NCBI RefSeq assembly: GCF_015712165.1
Contig: NZ_JADPZX010000001.1
Span: forward strand, 1,922,001-1,986,000
Source of the DNA: Streptomyces spinoverrucosus
Lineage (GTDB): Bacteria; Actinomycetota; Actinomycetes; Streptomycetales; Streptomycetaceae
Length of the DNA stretch: 64,000 bases
Direction: 5' to 3'
The notes beneath the pieces were generated by a model. The model saw only the letters and a list, made by a program, of their open reading frames with translations. It had not been told where the DNA came from and searched no databases. Positions 52,321 through 61,299 of the stretch are shown here, piece by piece; the first letter of the stretch is position 1, and every line of letters starts with the position of its first letter. The translations under genes and the position numbers were made by a program.

Positions 52321-53121
52321 TCACGCCTCCTCGGCGACGGCCACCGGCATGGTGGTGGGGGCGGGTTCGGGCTTGTCGGTCTCCGGCTCGGAGGCGCGGC
52401 CCAGGTAGACCTCCTGGACCTTGGCGTCTGCCTGGACGTCGGCGACCGTGCCCTCGCTGAGGACCTTGCCGGCGTGCAGGACGCTGACGCTGCGGGCGAA
52501 GGAGCGCATGAAGTCCATGTCGTGCTCGATGACGACGACCGTGTGGTCGGCGCTGACGCGTTGCAGGAGTTCGCCGGTGGCCTCGCGTTCGTCGTGGCTC
52601 ATGCCCGCCACCGGCTCGTCGAGCAGGAGCAGTTTGACGTCCTGGACGAGCAGCATGCCGATCTCCAGCCACTGCTTCTGGCCGTGTGCGAGCACTCCGG
52701 CGGGGCGGTCACGCAGGTCCGTCAGCCCCGTCGTCTCCAGCGCCTTGTCGACCTCCTCCGGTATGCCCTTGCGGCGGCGCAGCATCGTCCACACGCCGCG
52801 CCCGGCACCGGCGGCGATGTCCAGGTTCTGAAGAACGGTCAGTTCCTCGAAGACCGTGGCGGTCTGGAACGTGCGTCCGATGCCCATGCGGGCGATCTTC
52901 TGCACCGGCTTGCCCAGCAGGTCCTGGTCTCCGAACCGGACCGAACCGGTGGCCTTCACCAGTCCGGTGACGGCGTCGACCAGGGTGGTCTTGCCTGCGC
53001 CGTTCGGGCCGATGAGGAAGCGCAGGTCGCCGGGGTGGATGTCGAGGTCCACGCCGTCGACCGCGGTGAACCCGTCGAAGGTGACCCTGAGGTCGCGGAC
53101 CGTCAGTCCTTCGCCGCTCAT
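52321..53121 (-). CDS. urtD: Urea/amide ABC transporter ATPase UrtD
   Basis: The 266-residue LivG-type ATPase has Walker A IGPNGAGKTTLVDAVTG, a signature region VLAHGQKQWLEIGMLL, Walker B LLLLDEPVAGMSHDE and H-loop VIEHDMDFMRSFA. LAHGQKQWLE in place of LSGGQ, and PVAGM after Walker B, are typical of UrtD proteins, which separates this operon from branched-chain amino-acid systems. ATG 53121 overlaps the urtC stop by four bases. A short Pro/Glu tail (after about 245) is not conserved. Confidence 0.94.
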   Translation of the reverse strand: MSGEGLTVRDLRVTFDGFTAVDGVDLDIHPGDLRFLIGPNGAGKTTLVDAVTGLVKATGSVRFGDQDLLGKPVQKIARMGIGRTFQTATVFEELTVLQNLDIAAGAGRGVWTMLRRRKGIPEEVDKALETTGLTDLRDRPAGVLAHGQKQWLEIGMLLVQDVKLLLLDEPVAGMSHDEREATGELLQRVSADHTVVVIEHDMDFMRSFARSVSVLHAGKVLSEGTVADVQADAKVQEVYLGRASEPETDKPEPAPTTMPVAVAEEA

Positions 53122-54236
53122 GCCGATTCTCCTGTCGTACGAGTGGCGGCCCGGCGCCTGCGCAGCACGACGCCCAGGGAGGCGAGGCCGCCGGGCAGGA
53201 AGCCGACCGCGAGGACGAACAGCAGGCCCTGGAGGTAGGTCCACGCGGCCGGGAAGGCGTCGGACAGCTCGCTCTGTGCCCAGGCCACGGCGATCGCGCC
53301 GAGTACCGCGCCGACCAGCGAGGCGCGTCCCCCGACGGCCGCGCCGATGACGAAGCCGATGGACGGCACGATCCCGATCAGCGCCGGGGAGATGATCCCG
53401 ACGGCCGGCACGAAGAGCGCGCCCGCCAGTCCGGCCATACCGGCCGCGACGACGTACGCCACGAGCTTGACGCCCGCCGGGTCGTACCCGAGGAAGCGCA
53501 CCCGCTCCTCGGAGTCCCGCACTGCGACCAGGAGTTCGCCGTACCGGCTGACGAACAGCTGGCGGGCCAGGACCATCAGGAGCAGTAGGACGGCGGCGAT
53601 GATGAAGTAGACCATCCGCAGGTTGACGGGGTCGTCCAGCGAGTAGCCGAAGAAGCCCTGGATGTCGGTGAGCCCGTTCGTGCCGCCGGTGGTGGCCTGC
53701 TGGCCGATCAGCCAGATGGACAGGGCAGCCGCCAGCGCCTGGCTGAGGATGGCGAAGTAGGCGCCCTTCACTCGGCGCCGGAAGACGAAGAACCCGAGCA
53801 CCGCGGCGACCGCCATCGGCAGCAGCACGGTCATGGCGAGCGCGAACGCCGGGTTGGCGAAGGGCTTCCACCACCACGGCAGACCGTCGCCACTGCCGTA
53901 CAGCTGCATGAAGTCGGGCAGCGTCTCGCCCGTCGTGGCGGCGTCGGCGAGCTTGAGGTGCATGGCCATGGCGTAGCCGCCGAGGCCGAAGAAGACGCCC
54001 TGGCCGAGCACCATGAGCCCGCCCCGGCCCCAGGCCAGGCTGACGCCGACGGCGACGATCGCGTAACACAGGTACTTGGCGAGGAGGTTGAGGCGGAAAT
54101 CGGTCAGCACGAGCGGGGCGACTCCGAGGAGGAGTACCGCGCCGAGGACGAAGCCGGCGGGGACGCGGAAGCGCTCCAGCGGGGACGGGGGCGGCGGGGT
54201 CACCACCGAGGGGGTGGGGGTGGTCGTTGTCGTCAT
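53118..54236 (-). CDS. urtC: Urea/amide ABC transporter permease UrtC
   Basis: The 372-residue LivM-type permease has a Thr/Pro-rich N-terminal tail followed by about ten membrane helices (LCYAIVAVGVSLAWGRGGLMVLGQGVFFGLGGYAMAMHL and on). The cytoplasmic EAA-like loop VRDSEERVRFLGYDPAGVKL contacts the ATPases. The FGYSLDDPVNLRMVYF segment is characteristic of UrtC. Overlaps of four bases with both urtB and urtD show a tightly coupled operon. Confidence 0.94.
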   Translation of the reverse strand: MTTTTTPTPSVVTPPPPSPLERFRVPAGFVLGAVLLLGVAPLVLTDFRLNLLAKYLCYAIVAVGVSLAWGRGGLMVLGQGVFFGLGGYAMAMHLKLADAATTGETLPDFMQLYGSGDGLPWWWKPFANPAFALAMTVLLPMAVAAVLGFFVFRRRVKGAYFAILSQALAAALSIWLIGQQATTGGTNGLTDIQGFFGYSLDDPVNLRMVYFIIAAVLLLLMVLARQLFVSRYGELLVAVRDSEERVRFLGYDPAGVKLVAYVVAAGMAGLAGALFVPAVGIISPALIGIVPSIGFVIGAAVGGRASLVGAVLGAIAVAWAQSELSDAFPAAWTYLQGLLFVLAVGFLPGGLASLGVVLRRRRAATRTTGESA

Positions 54237-55120
54237 GCCAGGCTCCGGGTGCGCAGTGTGTACAGGCCCTGGGGTCGCCACTGGAGGAAGGCGACGATCG
54301 CCACGAGCACGATGACCTTGGCGACGCTGACCGTCGTCGAGTATTCGAGGACGGACTGGAGCACGCCGAGCGCGAAGGCGGTGATGACGCTGCCCTTGAG
54401 CCGGCCGATGCCGCCCACGACGACGACCAGGAAGGCGTCGACGATGTAGTTGGTGCCCATCGTCGGGCCGATCGGGCCGACCAGGGTGAGCGCGACACCG
54501 GCCACGCCCGCGAGTCCCGAGCCGATGAAGAAGGTGATGCGGTCGACCTGGCCGGTCGCGATCCCGGACACCTCCGCGAGGTCCCGGTTCTGTACGACGG
54601 CGCGGATGCGGCGGCCCAGCGGGGTGAGCCGGAGGATCAGCGTGAGGCCGAGGACGCACAGCAGGGCGAGGCCGAGGATGAACAGCCGGCTGTTGGCGAA
54701 GGTGATGCCGCCGCCCAGGGAGATGTTGCCGGTGAGCAGGTCGGGGGCGCTGGTCTGCACGTTGGGGGCGCCGAAGATGTCACGGGCGAGCTGCTGGAGC
54801 ATCAGCGAGACCCCCCAGGTGACCAGCAGCGTGTCCAGCGGCCGGGTGTACAGGCGCCGGATCAGCAGCCATTCGAGCAGCGCGCCCATGGCTCCGGCGA
54901 CCAGGAAGGCCAGCGGCAGCGCGACGAGCAGCGAGACACCGGCGCTGCTGATGGACTTCTGCAGGACGTACGTCGTGTAGGCGCCGGCCATGATGAACTC
55001 GCCGTGCGCCATGTTGATCACGCCCATCTGACCGAACGTCAGGGTCAGGCCGAGGGCGATGAGCAGCAGGACGGCACCGATGCTGATGCCGGTGAAGGAC
55101 TGGTTGAGGATGACCGTCAT
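54233..55120 (-). CDS. urtB: Urea/amide ABC transporter permease UrtB
   Basis: The 295-residue LivH-type permease opens QSFTGISIGAVLLLIALGLTLTFGQMGVINMAHGEFIMAGAYTTY. The UrtB signature RAVVQNRDLAEVSGIATGQVDRITFFIGSGLAGVAGVALTLVGPIGPTMG replaces the usual LivH loop. About eight membrane helices are present. It is separated from urtA by 93 bp that fold into a strong hairpin, which probably adjusts the ratio of binding protein to membrane subunits. Confidence 0.94.
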   Translation of the reverse strand: MTVILNQSFTGISIGAVLLLIALGLTLTFGQMGVINMAHGEFIMAGAYTTYVLQKSISSAGVSLLVALPLAFLVAGAMGALLEWLLIRRLYTRPLDTLLVTWGVSLMLQQLARDIFGAPNVQTSAPDLLTGNISLGGGITFANSRLFILGLALLCVLGLTLILRLTPLGRRIRAVVQNRDLAEVSGIATGQVDRITFFIGSGLAGVAGVALTLVGPIGPTMGTNYIVDAFLVVVVGGIGRLKGSVITAFALGVLQSVLEYSTTVSVAKVIVLVAIVAFLQWRPQGLYTLRTRSLA

Positions 55121-55168
55121 GAAGCGGCTCCGGGTCGGGGACGGGCGTGCGGGCGTTCCATGCGCGCG

Positions 55169-55194
55169 GCCCGGCCTCGGTGACGAGGCCGGGC
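55169..55194 (-). promoter_or_regulatory. Intercistronic hairpin between urtA and urtB
   Basis: Perfect 11-bp stem GCCCGGCCTCG/CGAGGCCGGGC with a GTGA loop. It may stabilise the urtA message or partly terminate transcription so that the binding protein is made in excess. Confidence 0.75.
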
Positions 55195-55213
55195 GCCGGG
55201 AGGGACCCGGGGC

Positions 55214-56467
55214 TCAGGACAGGCCGGAGGCCCAGGAGTAGCCCTTCAGGTACGGGTCCGGCTTGATCGGCTTGCCCGAGTTCCAGACCTCCTCGATGAG
55301 GCCGTCGGCGCCGACCCTGCCGATGCGGGCTGTCTTGTAGACGTGCTGGGAAGCGCCGTCGACGGTGACCTTGCCTTCGGGTGCGTCGAGTTCAATGCCG
55401 TCGGAGGCCGCCTTGACCTTGGCGATGTCGAAGGAGCCTGCCTTCTCGACCATGTCCTTCCAGAGGTAGACCGAGATGTACGCGGCCTCCATCGGGTCGC
55501 TGGTCGGCTTGTCCTTGCCATATGCGGCCTGGTATGCCGCGACGAACTTGGTGTTGGCCGCGCCCGGCGTGGTCTGGTAGTAGTTCCAGGCCGTCAACTG
55601 GCCTTCCAGGTACTGGGTGCCGATGCTCTTGACCTCTTCCTCGGCGATCGAGACGGAGAGCACCGGCAGGCTCTTCGCGGTGAGGCCCGCGGACTTGTAC
55701 TCCTTGAAGAAGGCCACGTTGCTGTCGCCGTTGAGGGTGTTGAACACGGCGTCCGCGCCGGCGTCCTTGACCTTGTTGACGATGGTGCTGAACTCCGTGG
55801 AGCCGAGCGGCGCGTAGTCCTCGCCCTTGATCTCCATGCCGTTGGCCTTGGCGTACGCCCTGATGATCTTGTTGGCGGTGCGCGGGAAGACGTAGTCGCT
55901 GCCGACCAGGTAGAGCTTGGTCAGCCCCTGCTTCTTCAGATAGTCCAGCGCCGGCACGATCTGCTGGTTGGTGGTGGCGCCGATGTAGAAGATGTACGGC
56001 GACTCCTCCAGGCCCTCGTACTGAACGGGGTAGAAGAGCGGCGACTTGTACCGCTCGAAGACCGGCTTGACGGCCTTGCGGCTGGCCGAGGTCCAGCAGC
56101 CGAAGGTGGCGGCGACCTTGTCGTCGGTGATCAGGGCCTCGGCCTTCTCGGCGAAGGTCGGCCAGTCGGAGGCGCCGTCCTGACTGATGGGCTTGAGCTT
56201 CTTGCCCAGTACACCGCCGGCCGCGTTGATCTCCTTGACCGCCAGCAGCAGCGCGTTGTGGACCGTGACCTCGCTGATGGCCATGGTGCCGGAGAGCGAA
56301 TTCAGCAGGCCGACCTTGACGGTGTCGCCCGAGGTGTCCGCCTTGGCGCCGGCCGCGGACGAGGTGTCACTGCCGGTCTTGGCGCCGCAGGCGCTGAGGG
56401 CGGCGGACGCGCCGACGGCCGATATGCCGGTCAGGAGACCACGTCTGCTGATGCTGAGCCCGGACAT
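55214..56467 (-). CDS. urtA: Urea/amide ABC transporter substrate-binding lipoprotein UrtA
   Basis: The 417-residue protein starts at ATG 56467 with AAGGAGG. Its signal [22 protein letters not shown] has twin arginines before a lipobox (lipidated Cys near 27). The mature part is the type I periplasmic fold of the UrtA/AmiC/FmdD group: [86 protein letters not shown]. It captures urea or short-chain amides outside the membrane. Upstream GTTTC half-sites hint at nitrogen control. No urease or amidase gene is adjacent. Confidence 0.94.
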   Translation of the reverse strand: MSGLSISRRGLLTGISAVGASAALSACGAKTGSDTSSAAGAKADTSGDTVKVGLLNSLSGTMAISEVTVHNALLLAVKEINAAGGVLGKKLKPISQDGASDWPTFAEKAEALITDDKVAATFGCWTSASRKAVKPVFERYKSPLFYPVQYEGLEESPYIFYIGATTNQQIVPALDYLKKQGLTKLYLVGSDYVFPRTANKIIRAYAKANGMEIKGEDYAPLGSTEFSTIVNKVKDAGADAVFNTLNGDSNVAFFKEYKSAGLTAKSLPVLSVSIAEEEVKSIGTQYLEGQLTAWNYYQTTPGAANTKFVAAYQAAYGKDKPTSDPMEAAYISVYLWKDMVEKAGSFDIAKVKAASDGIELDAPEGKVTVDGASQHVYKTARIGRVGADGLIEEVWNSGKPIKPDPYLKGYSWASGLS

Positions 56468-56872
56468 GCACAACCTCCTTGCCCCGAAGGGCGATGGGGA
56501 AAGAGCGGAACGGCTCCGAGTGGAGCCGAGGGAGGGAATGGATGCGACGCGCTTCAGACGCGGCGGCGTTGACGCACGGGTTCCCCAGCCGTTCCGGGGT
56601 GGCGTCCGGGCTGGTCGCTGAAGTGCGACCACAGCCTGCGAGGAAACTGTTTCCAATGCGTTTCGATGCAATTGAAGGACAGTTTCCAACGGAAGTAAAA
56701 CTGCGGGTAATACAAAGGAGGCCGCCACTGCTGATGCGGGGTTGACGGCATCACAGAAACGGCAATTAATGCTTCCCGCGGGAAGGATCAGTTTCCCCGG
56801 TCCCCCTTGTCATGCCTCGGGTGATCGAAGGTACGCTCGGGCAGCGGTCAAGGGCACGAGCGGAGGAGCAAG
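56468..56872. promoter_or_regulatory. Divergent urtA / marR control region with GlnR-like half-sites
   Basis: GTTTC occurs at 56649, 56660 and 56682, that is spacings of 11 and 22 bp. On the urtA strand these are GAAAC. GlnR boxes consist of GTnAC and GAAAC half-sites repeated every 11 bp, so this register is suggestive, although the GTnAC partners are weak. GGAAACTGTTTCC (56642-56654) is also a perfect palindrome. The stretch is AT-rich. Confidence 0.45.
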
Positions 56873-57364
56873 ATGGCGAGACGGCCCCAGGAACTGCTCC
56901 ACCTGCTGACACGGGCCGAACGCCTGGCCGTCCGCCGAGTGCAGTCCGTACTGGACGAGTTCGACTGCTCGGTCGAGGCGTGGCGGGTGCTGGATCTGCT
57001 GTCCGACGGGCAGGGGCACAACATGACGGCCCTCGCTGAGCACGCCTTTCTGCCGGCGCCGAGTCTGACGAAGCTCATCGACCAACTCGTGGATCAGAAT
57101 CTGGTGTTCCGCCGTGTCGACCCCGCCGACCGGCGCCGGGTACTGGCCCATCTGACCCCGCGCGGAATGCAGCGTTGGCAGCTTCTGATCCGTGAAGTGC
57201 GCGCCGACTGGGCGGACTTGGGCGACCTCCTCACGAGCGAGGAGACGGAACGGCTCGGCGACCTCCTGGAGCGCATGGCCGACGCCTTCGAGGGGCGGGG
57301 CCCGGCAGGTGTGCGACGGGTCACAACAGGTCGTGGGGAGCGCGCAGTTGGGCGAGCACGTTGA
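56873..57364 (+). CDS. MarR-family regulator beside the urea transporter
   Basis: The 163-residue winged-helix protein has a recognition region MTALAEHAFLPAPSLTKLIDQLVDQNLVFR and a wing VDPADRRRVLAHLTPRG, both typical of MarR. ATG 56873 follows GGAGGAGCAAG. It diverges from urtA and may repress the transporter operon. Its last 44 bases overlap, tail to tail, the end of the AmiC-like gene, so the two messages are antisense over that stretch. Confidence 0.9.
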   Translation: MARRPQELLHLLTRAERLAVRRVQSVLDEFDCSVEAWRVLDLLSDGQGHNMTALAEHAFLPAPSLTKLIDQLVDQNLVFRRVDPADRRRVLAHLTPRGMQRWQLLIREVRADWADLGDLLTSEETERLGDLLERMADAFEGRGPAGVRRVTTGRGERAVGRAR

Positions 57365-58439
57365 AGTCGAGCCCGTCCGCCTGCGCGAGGTAGATACGCT
57401 GACGCACGTGCCGGTCGTGGAGGTGGAGCAGCCCGCGCGGCCCCTCGTAGGAGACGGTCTCCGCGGCGGCCGAGATCGCGGAGACGTCCAGGGTGCGGGC
57501 GCGCTCGATGAGCGACGCGAGCAGCAGCACGCCCTCGTAGCAGGACTCGCCGAGGCTTCCCGGGGCCGGGGCTTCGAAGCCGAAGCGGTCGGCGTACTGA
57601 CCGTGGAAGTCCAGGGTGTCCTGGTTGGCCAGTGAGGCGAAGAAACCGGCCGTGCTGAACAGGTCCCCGGTCGCCTCCGGTCCGCTGGCCATCAGCATGT
57701 TCTCGTCCATCAGCGTGCTCAGCCTCAGACACCGCTGGTCGAGGCCCGAGGCCGCGAAGGCCCGGTTGAAGCGGACGGCGTCACTGCCGACCAGCAGCAT
57801 CAGTACGCCGTCCGCGTCCGTGTGCTCGATGCGCCGCAGAACCTCGCGGAAGTCATCGGTACCCAGCGGCAGATACGCCTCACCGCACACTCGCCCGCCC
57901 CGGCTTTCGCGGGCGTAGCGGCGGGCGGCGCGGGCCGTGCGGCGGGGCCAGACGTAGTTGTTGCCGACGACGAACCACCGCCGCACCCGCCGCGACTCGG
58001 CCAGCAGCCGCATCGCGGGCAGGAGCTGCCAGTCAGGGGTCTCGCTGGTGAGGAAGACACCGTCGGTGTGCTCCCCGCCCTCGTACAGTGCGGTGTACAC
58101 GTACGGCACCCGGTGCGCGATGCGCGGCGCCACCGCCTGCCGGACCGAGGAGATGTGCCAGCCGGTGACACCGTGCACCGCACCGGTCGCCACCAGAGCC
58201 TCGACCTCGGCGGCGACCGTCCGCGGGTCCGCTCCGCCGTCGACCTCCAGCAGCCGGAGCTCCTTGCCGAGCACGCCGCCGGATTTGTTGATCTCCTCAG
58301 CGGCCAGCCGCGCGCATGCCTCGCAGGCGGGACCGAAGATCCCGGCAGGCCCCTGCATCGGGTACACGAGCGCGACGTTCAGGGATGAATCGTCGGCTGT
58401 GAACCAGTCGGGGGCAGGGAGGCGGAGCGGACGGGGCAT
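57321..58439 (-). CDS. AmiC-like cytosolic amide/urea-binding sensor
   Basis: The 372-residue protein has the same fold as UrtA (NVALVYPMQGPAGIFGPACEACARLAAEEINKSGGVLGKELRLLEVD, GVTGWHISSVRQAV, VVGNNYVWPRRTARAARRYA) but no signal peptide or lipobox. Such leaderless relatives include AmiC of Pseudomonas, a cytosolic amide sensor that holds the antiterminator AmiR. I see no amiR next to it; the neighbouring MarR or a distant partner may receive the signal. It likely monitors intracellular amide, urea or ligand level for the urt operon. If instead the true start lies upstream, a signal might be missed, but none is visible in frame. Confidence 0.85.
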   Translation of the reverse strand: MPRPLRLPAPDWFTADDSSLNVALVYPMQGPAGIFGPACEACARLAAEEINKSGGVLGKELRLLEVDGGADPRTVAAEVEALVATGAVHGVTGWHISSVRQAVAPRIAHRVPYVYTALYEGGEHTDGVFLTSETPDWQLLPAMRLLAESRRVRRWFVVGNNYVWPRRTARAARRYARESRGGRVCGEAYLPLGTDDFREVLRRIEHTDADGVLMLLVGSDAVRFNRAFAASGLDQRCLRLSTLMDENMLMASGPEATGDLFSTAGFFASLANQDTLDFHGQYADRFGFEAPAPGSLGESCYEGVLLLASLIERARTLDVSAISAAAETVSYEGPRGLLHLHDRHVRQRIYLAQADGLDFNVLAQLRAPHDLL

Positions 58440-58553
58440 ACCGACATGATTGCCGGACGGCGATCAGCACCCAAGCGGCAGCCGGGATGTGAGACCGATC
58501 TGTAGGGATGAGGGCGATCTATTGCAAGTATTGTGCAATAAGCGGGAGGCGCT

Positions 58554-60119
58554 TCAGTCGCCGCCCGCAAGGTCCCCCTCCGTCTCCAGGTACACCTGCC
58601 GTAGCGCCTCCCACACCGCCGGATCCGGCTTCTCCCACATTCCGCGCGACTCCGCCTCCAGCAGCCGCTCCGCGATGCCGTGCAGGGCCCAGGGGTTGGC
58701 CCGCTGGAGGAACTCGCGGTTGGTCGAGTCCAGGACATAGGTCTCGGTGAGCTTGTCGTACATCCAGTCGGCGATCACGCCGGCGTGGCGTCGTAGCCGA
58801 ACAAGTAGTCCACGGTGGCGGCGAGTTCGAAGGCTCCCTTGTAGCCGTGGCGGCGCATCGCCTCGATCCACTTGGCGTTGACGACGCGGGCCCGGAAGAC
58901 GCGGGAGGTCTCCTCGACCAGCGTGCGGGTGCGGACCGTCTCGGGGCGGGTGGAGTCGCCGATGTATGCCTCGGGGGCCGTGCCGCGCAGGGCGCGGACG
59001 GTGACCACCATGCCGCCGTGGTACTGGAAGTAGTCGTCGGAGTCGGCGATGTCGTGCTCGCGCGTGTCCGTGTTCTTGGCGGCGACCGCAATGCGCTTGT
59101 ACGCCGTCTCCATCTCGTCGCGCGCCGGGCGGCCGTCCAGTTCACGGCCATGGGCGTAGCCGCCCCAGACCGTGTAGACCTCGGCGAGGTCGGCGTCGGT
59201 GCGCCAGTCGCGGGAGTCGATGAGCTGGAGCAGGCCGGCGCCGTAAGTGCTGGGGCGGGAGCCGAAGATGCGGGTGGTGGCGTGGCGTTCGTCGCCGTGG
59301 GCCGTCAGGTCGGCCCGGACGTGGGCGCGGACGTGGTTGGCCCCGGCCGGTTCGTCGAGGGAAGCGGCCAGGCGTACGGCGTCGTCCAACAGGCCGATGG
59401 TGTGCGGGAAGGCGTCCCGGAAGAAGCCCGAGATGCGCAGGGTCACGTCGATACGCGGGCGGCCCAACTCCTCGTACGGGATGGCCTCCAGGCCCGTCAC
59501 CCGGCGGGAGGCGTCGTCCCAGACCGGACGGACGCCGAGCAGCGCGAGTGCCTCGGCCACGTCGTCGCCGGCCGTGCGCATGGCGCTCGTGCCCCAGAGG
59601 GAGAGGCCCACGGAGGTGGGGCCAGTCTCCGTTGTCGGTGCGGTAGCGCTCCAGCAGGGAGTCCGCGAGGGCCTGGCCGGTCTCCCGGGCGAGGCGGGAG
59701 GGGACGGCTTTCGGGTCGACGGAGTAGAAGTCGCGGCCGGTCGGCAGGACGTTGACCAGGCCGCGAAGCGGAGAGCCGGAGGGACCCGCCGGGACGAAGC
59801 CGTCGTTAAGGGCGTGGATGACGTGGTCGAGTTCGGCGGTGGTCGCGGCCAGGCGGGGGACGACCTCGCGGGCGGCGAACTCCAGGCTGGCGGCGACCTG
59901 TTCGCCGTGCTCGGTGGGTACGGCGGCAGGGTTCCAGCCCGCGTCCTCCATCGCCTGGACGAGGGCGCGGGCCTTCTCCTCCGCCTCATCGGCCGTCGTA
60001 CGGGTCGCGGCGGACTCGTCCAGGCCGAGGGCCTCGCGCAGACCGGGCAGGGCGGTGGCGCCGCCCCAGATCTGGCGGGCGCACAGGATGGCGAGGACGA
60101 GGTTGACGTGGCGCCTCAA
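58554..60119 (-). pseudogene. cobN-like cobaltochelatase large-subunit C-terminal fragment, frameshifted
   Basis: Three consecutive minus-strand frames together encode about 520 residues of the CobN C-terminus: [32 protein letters not shown], then [47 protein letters not shown] and [20 protein letters not shown], then ADWMYDKLTETYVLDSTNREFLQRANPWAL. The first frame change is one extra base in a run of four (59618-59621). The second, near 58790, fits a single missing base. The N-terminal ~650 residues are absent; instead the start of another gene abuts at about 60120-60130. It cannot act in cobalamin synthesis. Confidence 0.85.
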
Positions 60120-60288
60120 CTCCCGCTGCGCCCAGGCCCGTTGTCTGCCCCGGGGAGTTCTGCGAAGCCGCCGAATCCTTGCCCGCGCAACCGCTGAGCA
60201 GCAGCGCCGCAGTCGCCGCGGCGATCAGAACACCCGTGGCACGCCGGCGGACGGAGTCCCGTACGCCACCCCCAGTCGACGGGTTCAC
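60120..60288 (-). pseudogene. 5' fragment of a lipoprotein gene (possible class F sortase type)
   Basis: From GTG 60288, MNPSTGGGVRDSVRRRATGVLIAAATAALLLSGCAGKDSA shows a lipoprotein signal with a lipobox Cys. After about 50 residues the frame runs into cobN sequence, so the body of the gene is deleted. The GTG overlaps the stop of the upstream secreted-protein gene by four bases (GTGA), a normal operon arrangement. The pairing with a secreted, C-terminally anchored protein resembles sortase gene pairs, but the diagnostic domain is gone. Confidence 0.55.
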
Positions 60289-60960
60289 TCGGCGCTCCCG
60301 GCCTCCGCCACGGCCACCGTACGGGACTCCGTCCGCCGACGCGTGACGACGAAAACGCCCGCTGCCACCGCCGAGGCCCCGGCGCCTGTGCCGAGAACCG
60401 TGGCCCAGGACATCCCCGCCGCCCCCGGCGCACTGCTGGTCTCGATCCCGCCGACCGGGACGGACCGACCGCGGCGCCCTTCACCTCACCGCAGTTGGTC
60501 GGCGCGGTCGCCTCCTGGGGCAGCTTCGGGTCGAGTTCGCTCTTGCCGGCACCTTCGAAGTCGTACTTGCCGTTGTCGTTGCGGTCGATGCCGTGCTGCA
60601 CGACGTGCAGGTCCTTGATGTGGTCGACCACGTCCTGCGAGACGGGGATGGTCCGCTTGCAGGAGATCTTCCCCTCCTTGCCGGCCACCGGCATCCGGTC
60701 CACCGCCAGGCCGCTGGTCGCCGCGTCGGTGTCGCCGGACACGGTGAGCGCGATGTTGCTGTCGCCGTAGTGGACGGTGGCCTCGGTGTTGTTGAGGATC
60801 CCGTCGCCGTTGGTATATCGGCGCTGTCGTCGGGGCACTCGAAGTCGTGCCCCTCGATGGAGCCGTGCAGGTGCTGCGCGGAGGGCTGACCGGGCACCAT
60901 GCCCTCCGACTTGATCCACACGGTCAGCTCCGTGCCTCGCGCGCTCAGCAGCACCGTCCC
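60285..60960 (-). pseudogene. Secreted CHRD-like, membrane-anchored protein gene, frameshifted
   Basis: The reading frame changes twice. RGTELTVWIKSEGMVPGQPSAQHLHGSIEGHDFECPDD, then YTNGDGILNNTEATVHYGDSNIALTVSGDTDAATSGL up to NCGEVKG, then a C-terminal WATVLGTGAGASAVAAGVFVVTRRR membrane segment. Each break is consistent with one missing base, near 60812 and near 60465. No N-terminal signal peptide is visible on the 5' side, so the gene may also be truncated there. The CHRD relation is suggested by QHLHGSIEG and is tentative. Confidence 0.55.
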
Positions 60961-61299
60961 CTTGGACCGGAGTGGTTCAGTGCGGCTTATTGCTCAGCGA
61001 TCACAGGTCACGCACGGTCCCGGCCCTCCGTAGCCATGGACAGCTGTGGACCTCCCACGAATCACCCCAACCCTTTTGTCAACGTGACTGCCGACCAGAT
61101 TCCATGCTCTCCAGAGCGGGCAACGGCCACGACCGCTCGTCCCCCGACACGACGCAACGTGCCCCGGCATGCCCATCCGTCCCCTCAGCAGGAGCCCGCG
61201 TGTTGACGCACCAGGACGATCCAGTCCCCGCATACGCGCCGTCCCCGACGGCCGCCCCGGCGACCCACCGCACATGGTGCGCACCGACAAAACCGCAGG
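60961..61299. other. Intergenic, 339 bp, nothing recognised
   Basis: It separates decayed genes from the intact methyltransferase. No gene or clear terminator is seen. It is the right-hand flank of the proposed island, next to the gene end matched at 19.4 kb. Confidence 0.5.

Noticed and set aside
51626..56467. Branched-chain amino-acid (Liv) transporter
   Set aside because: UrtB- and UrtD-specific blocks (the VSGIATGQVDRITFF region; LAHGQKQWLE) and a UrtA-type binding protein point to urea or short amides.
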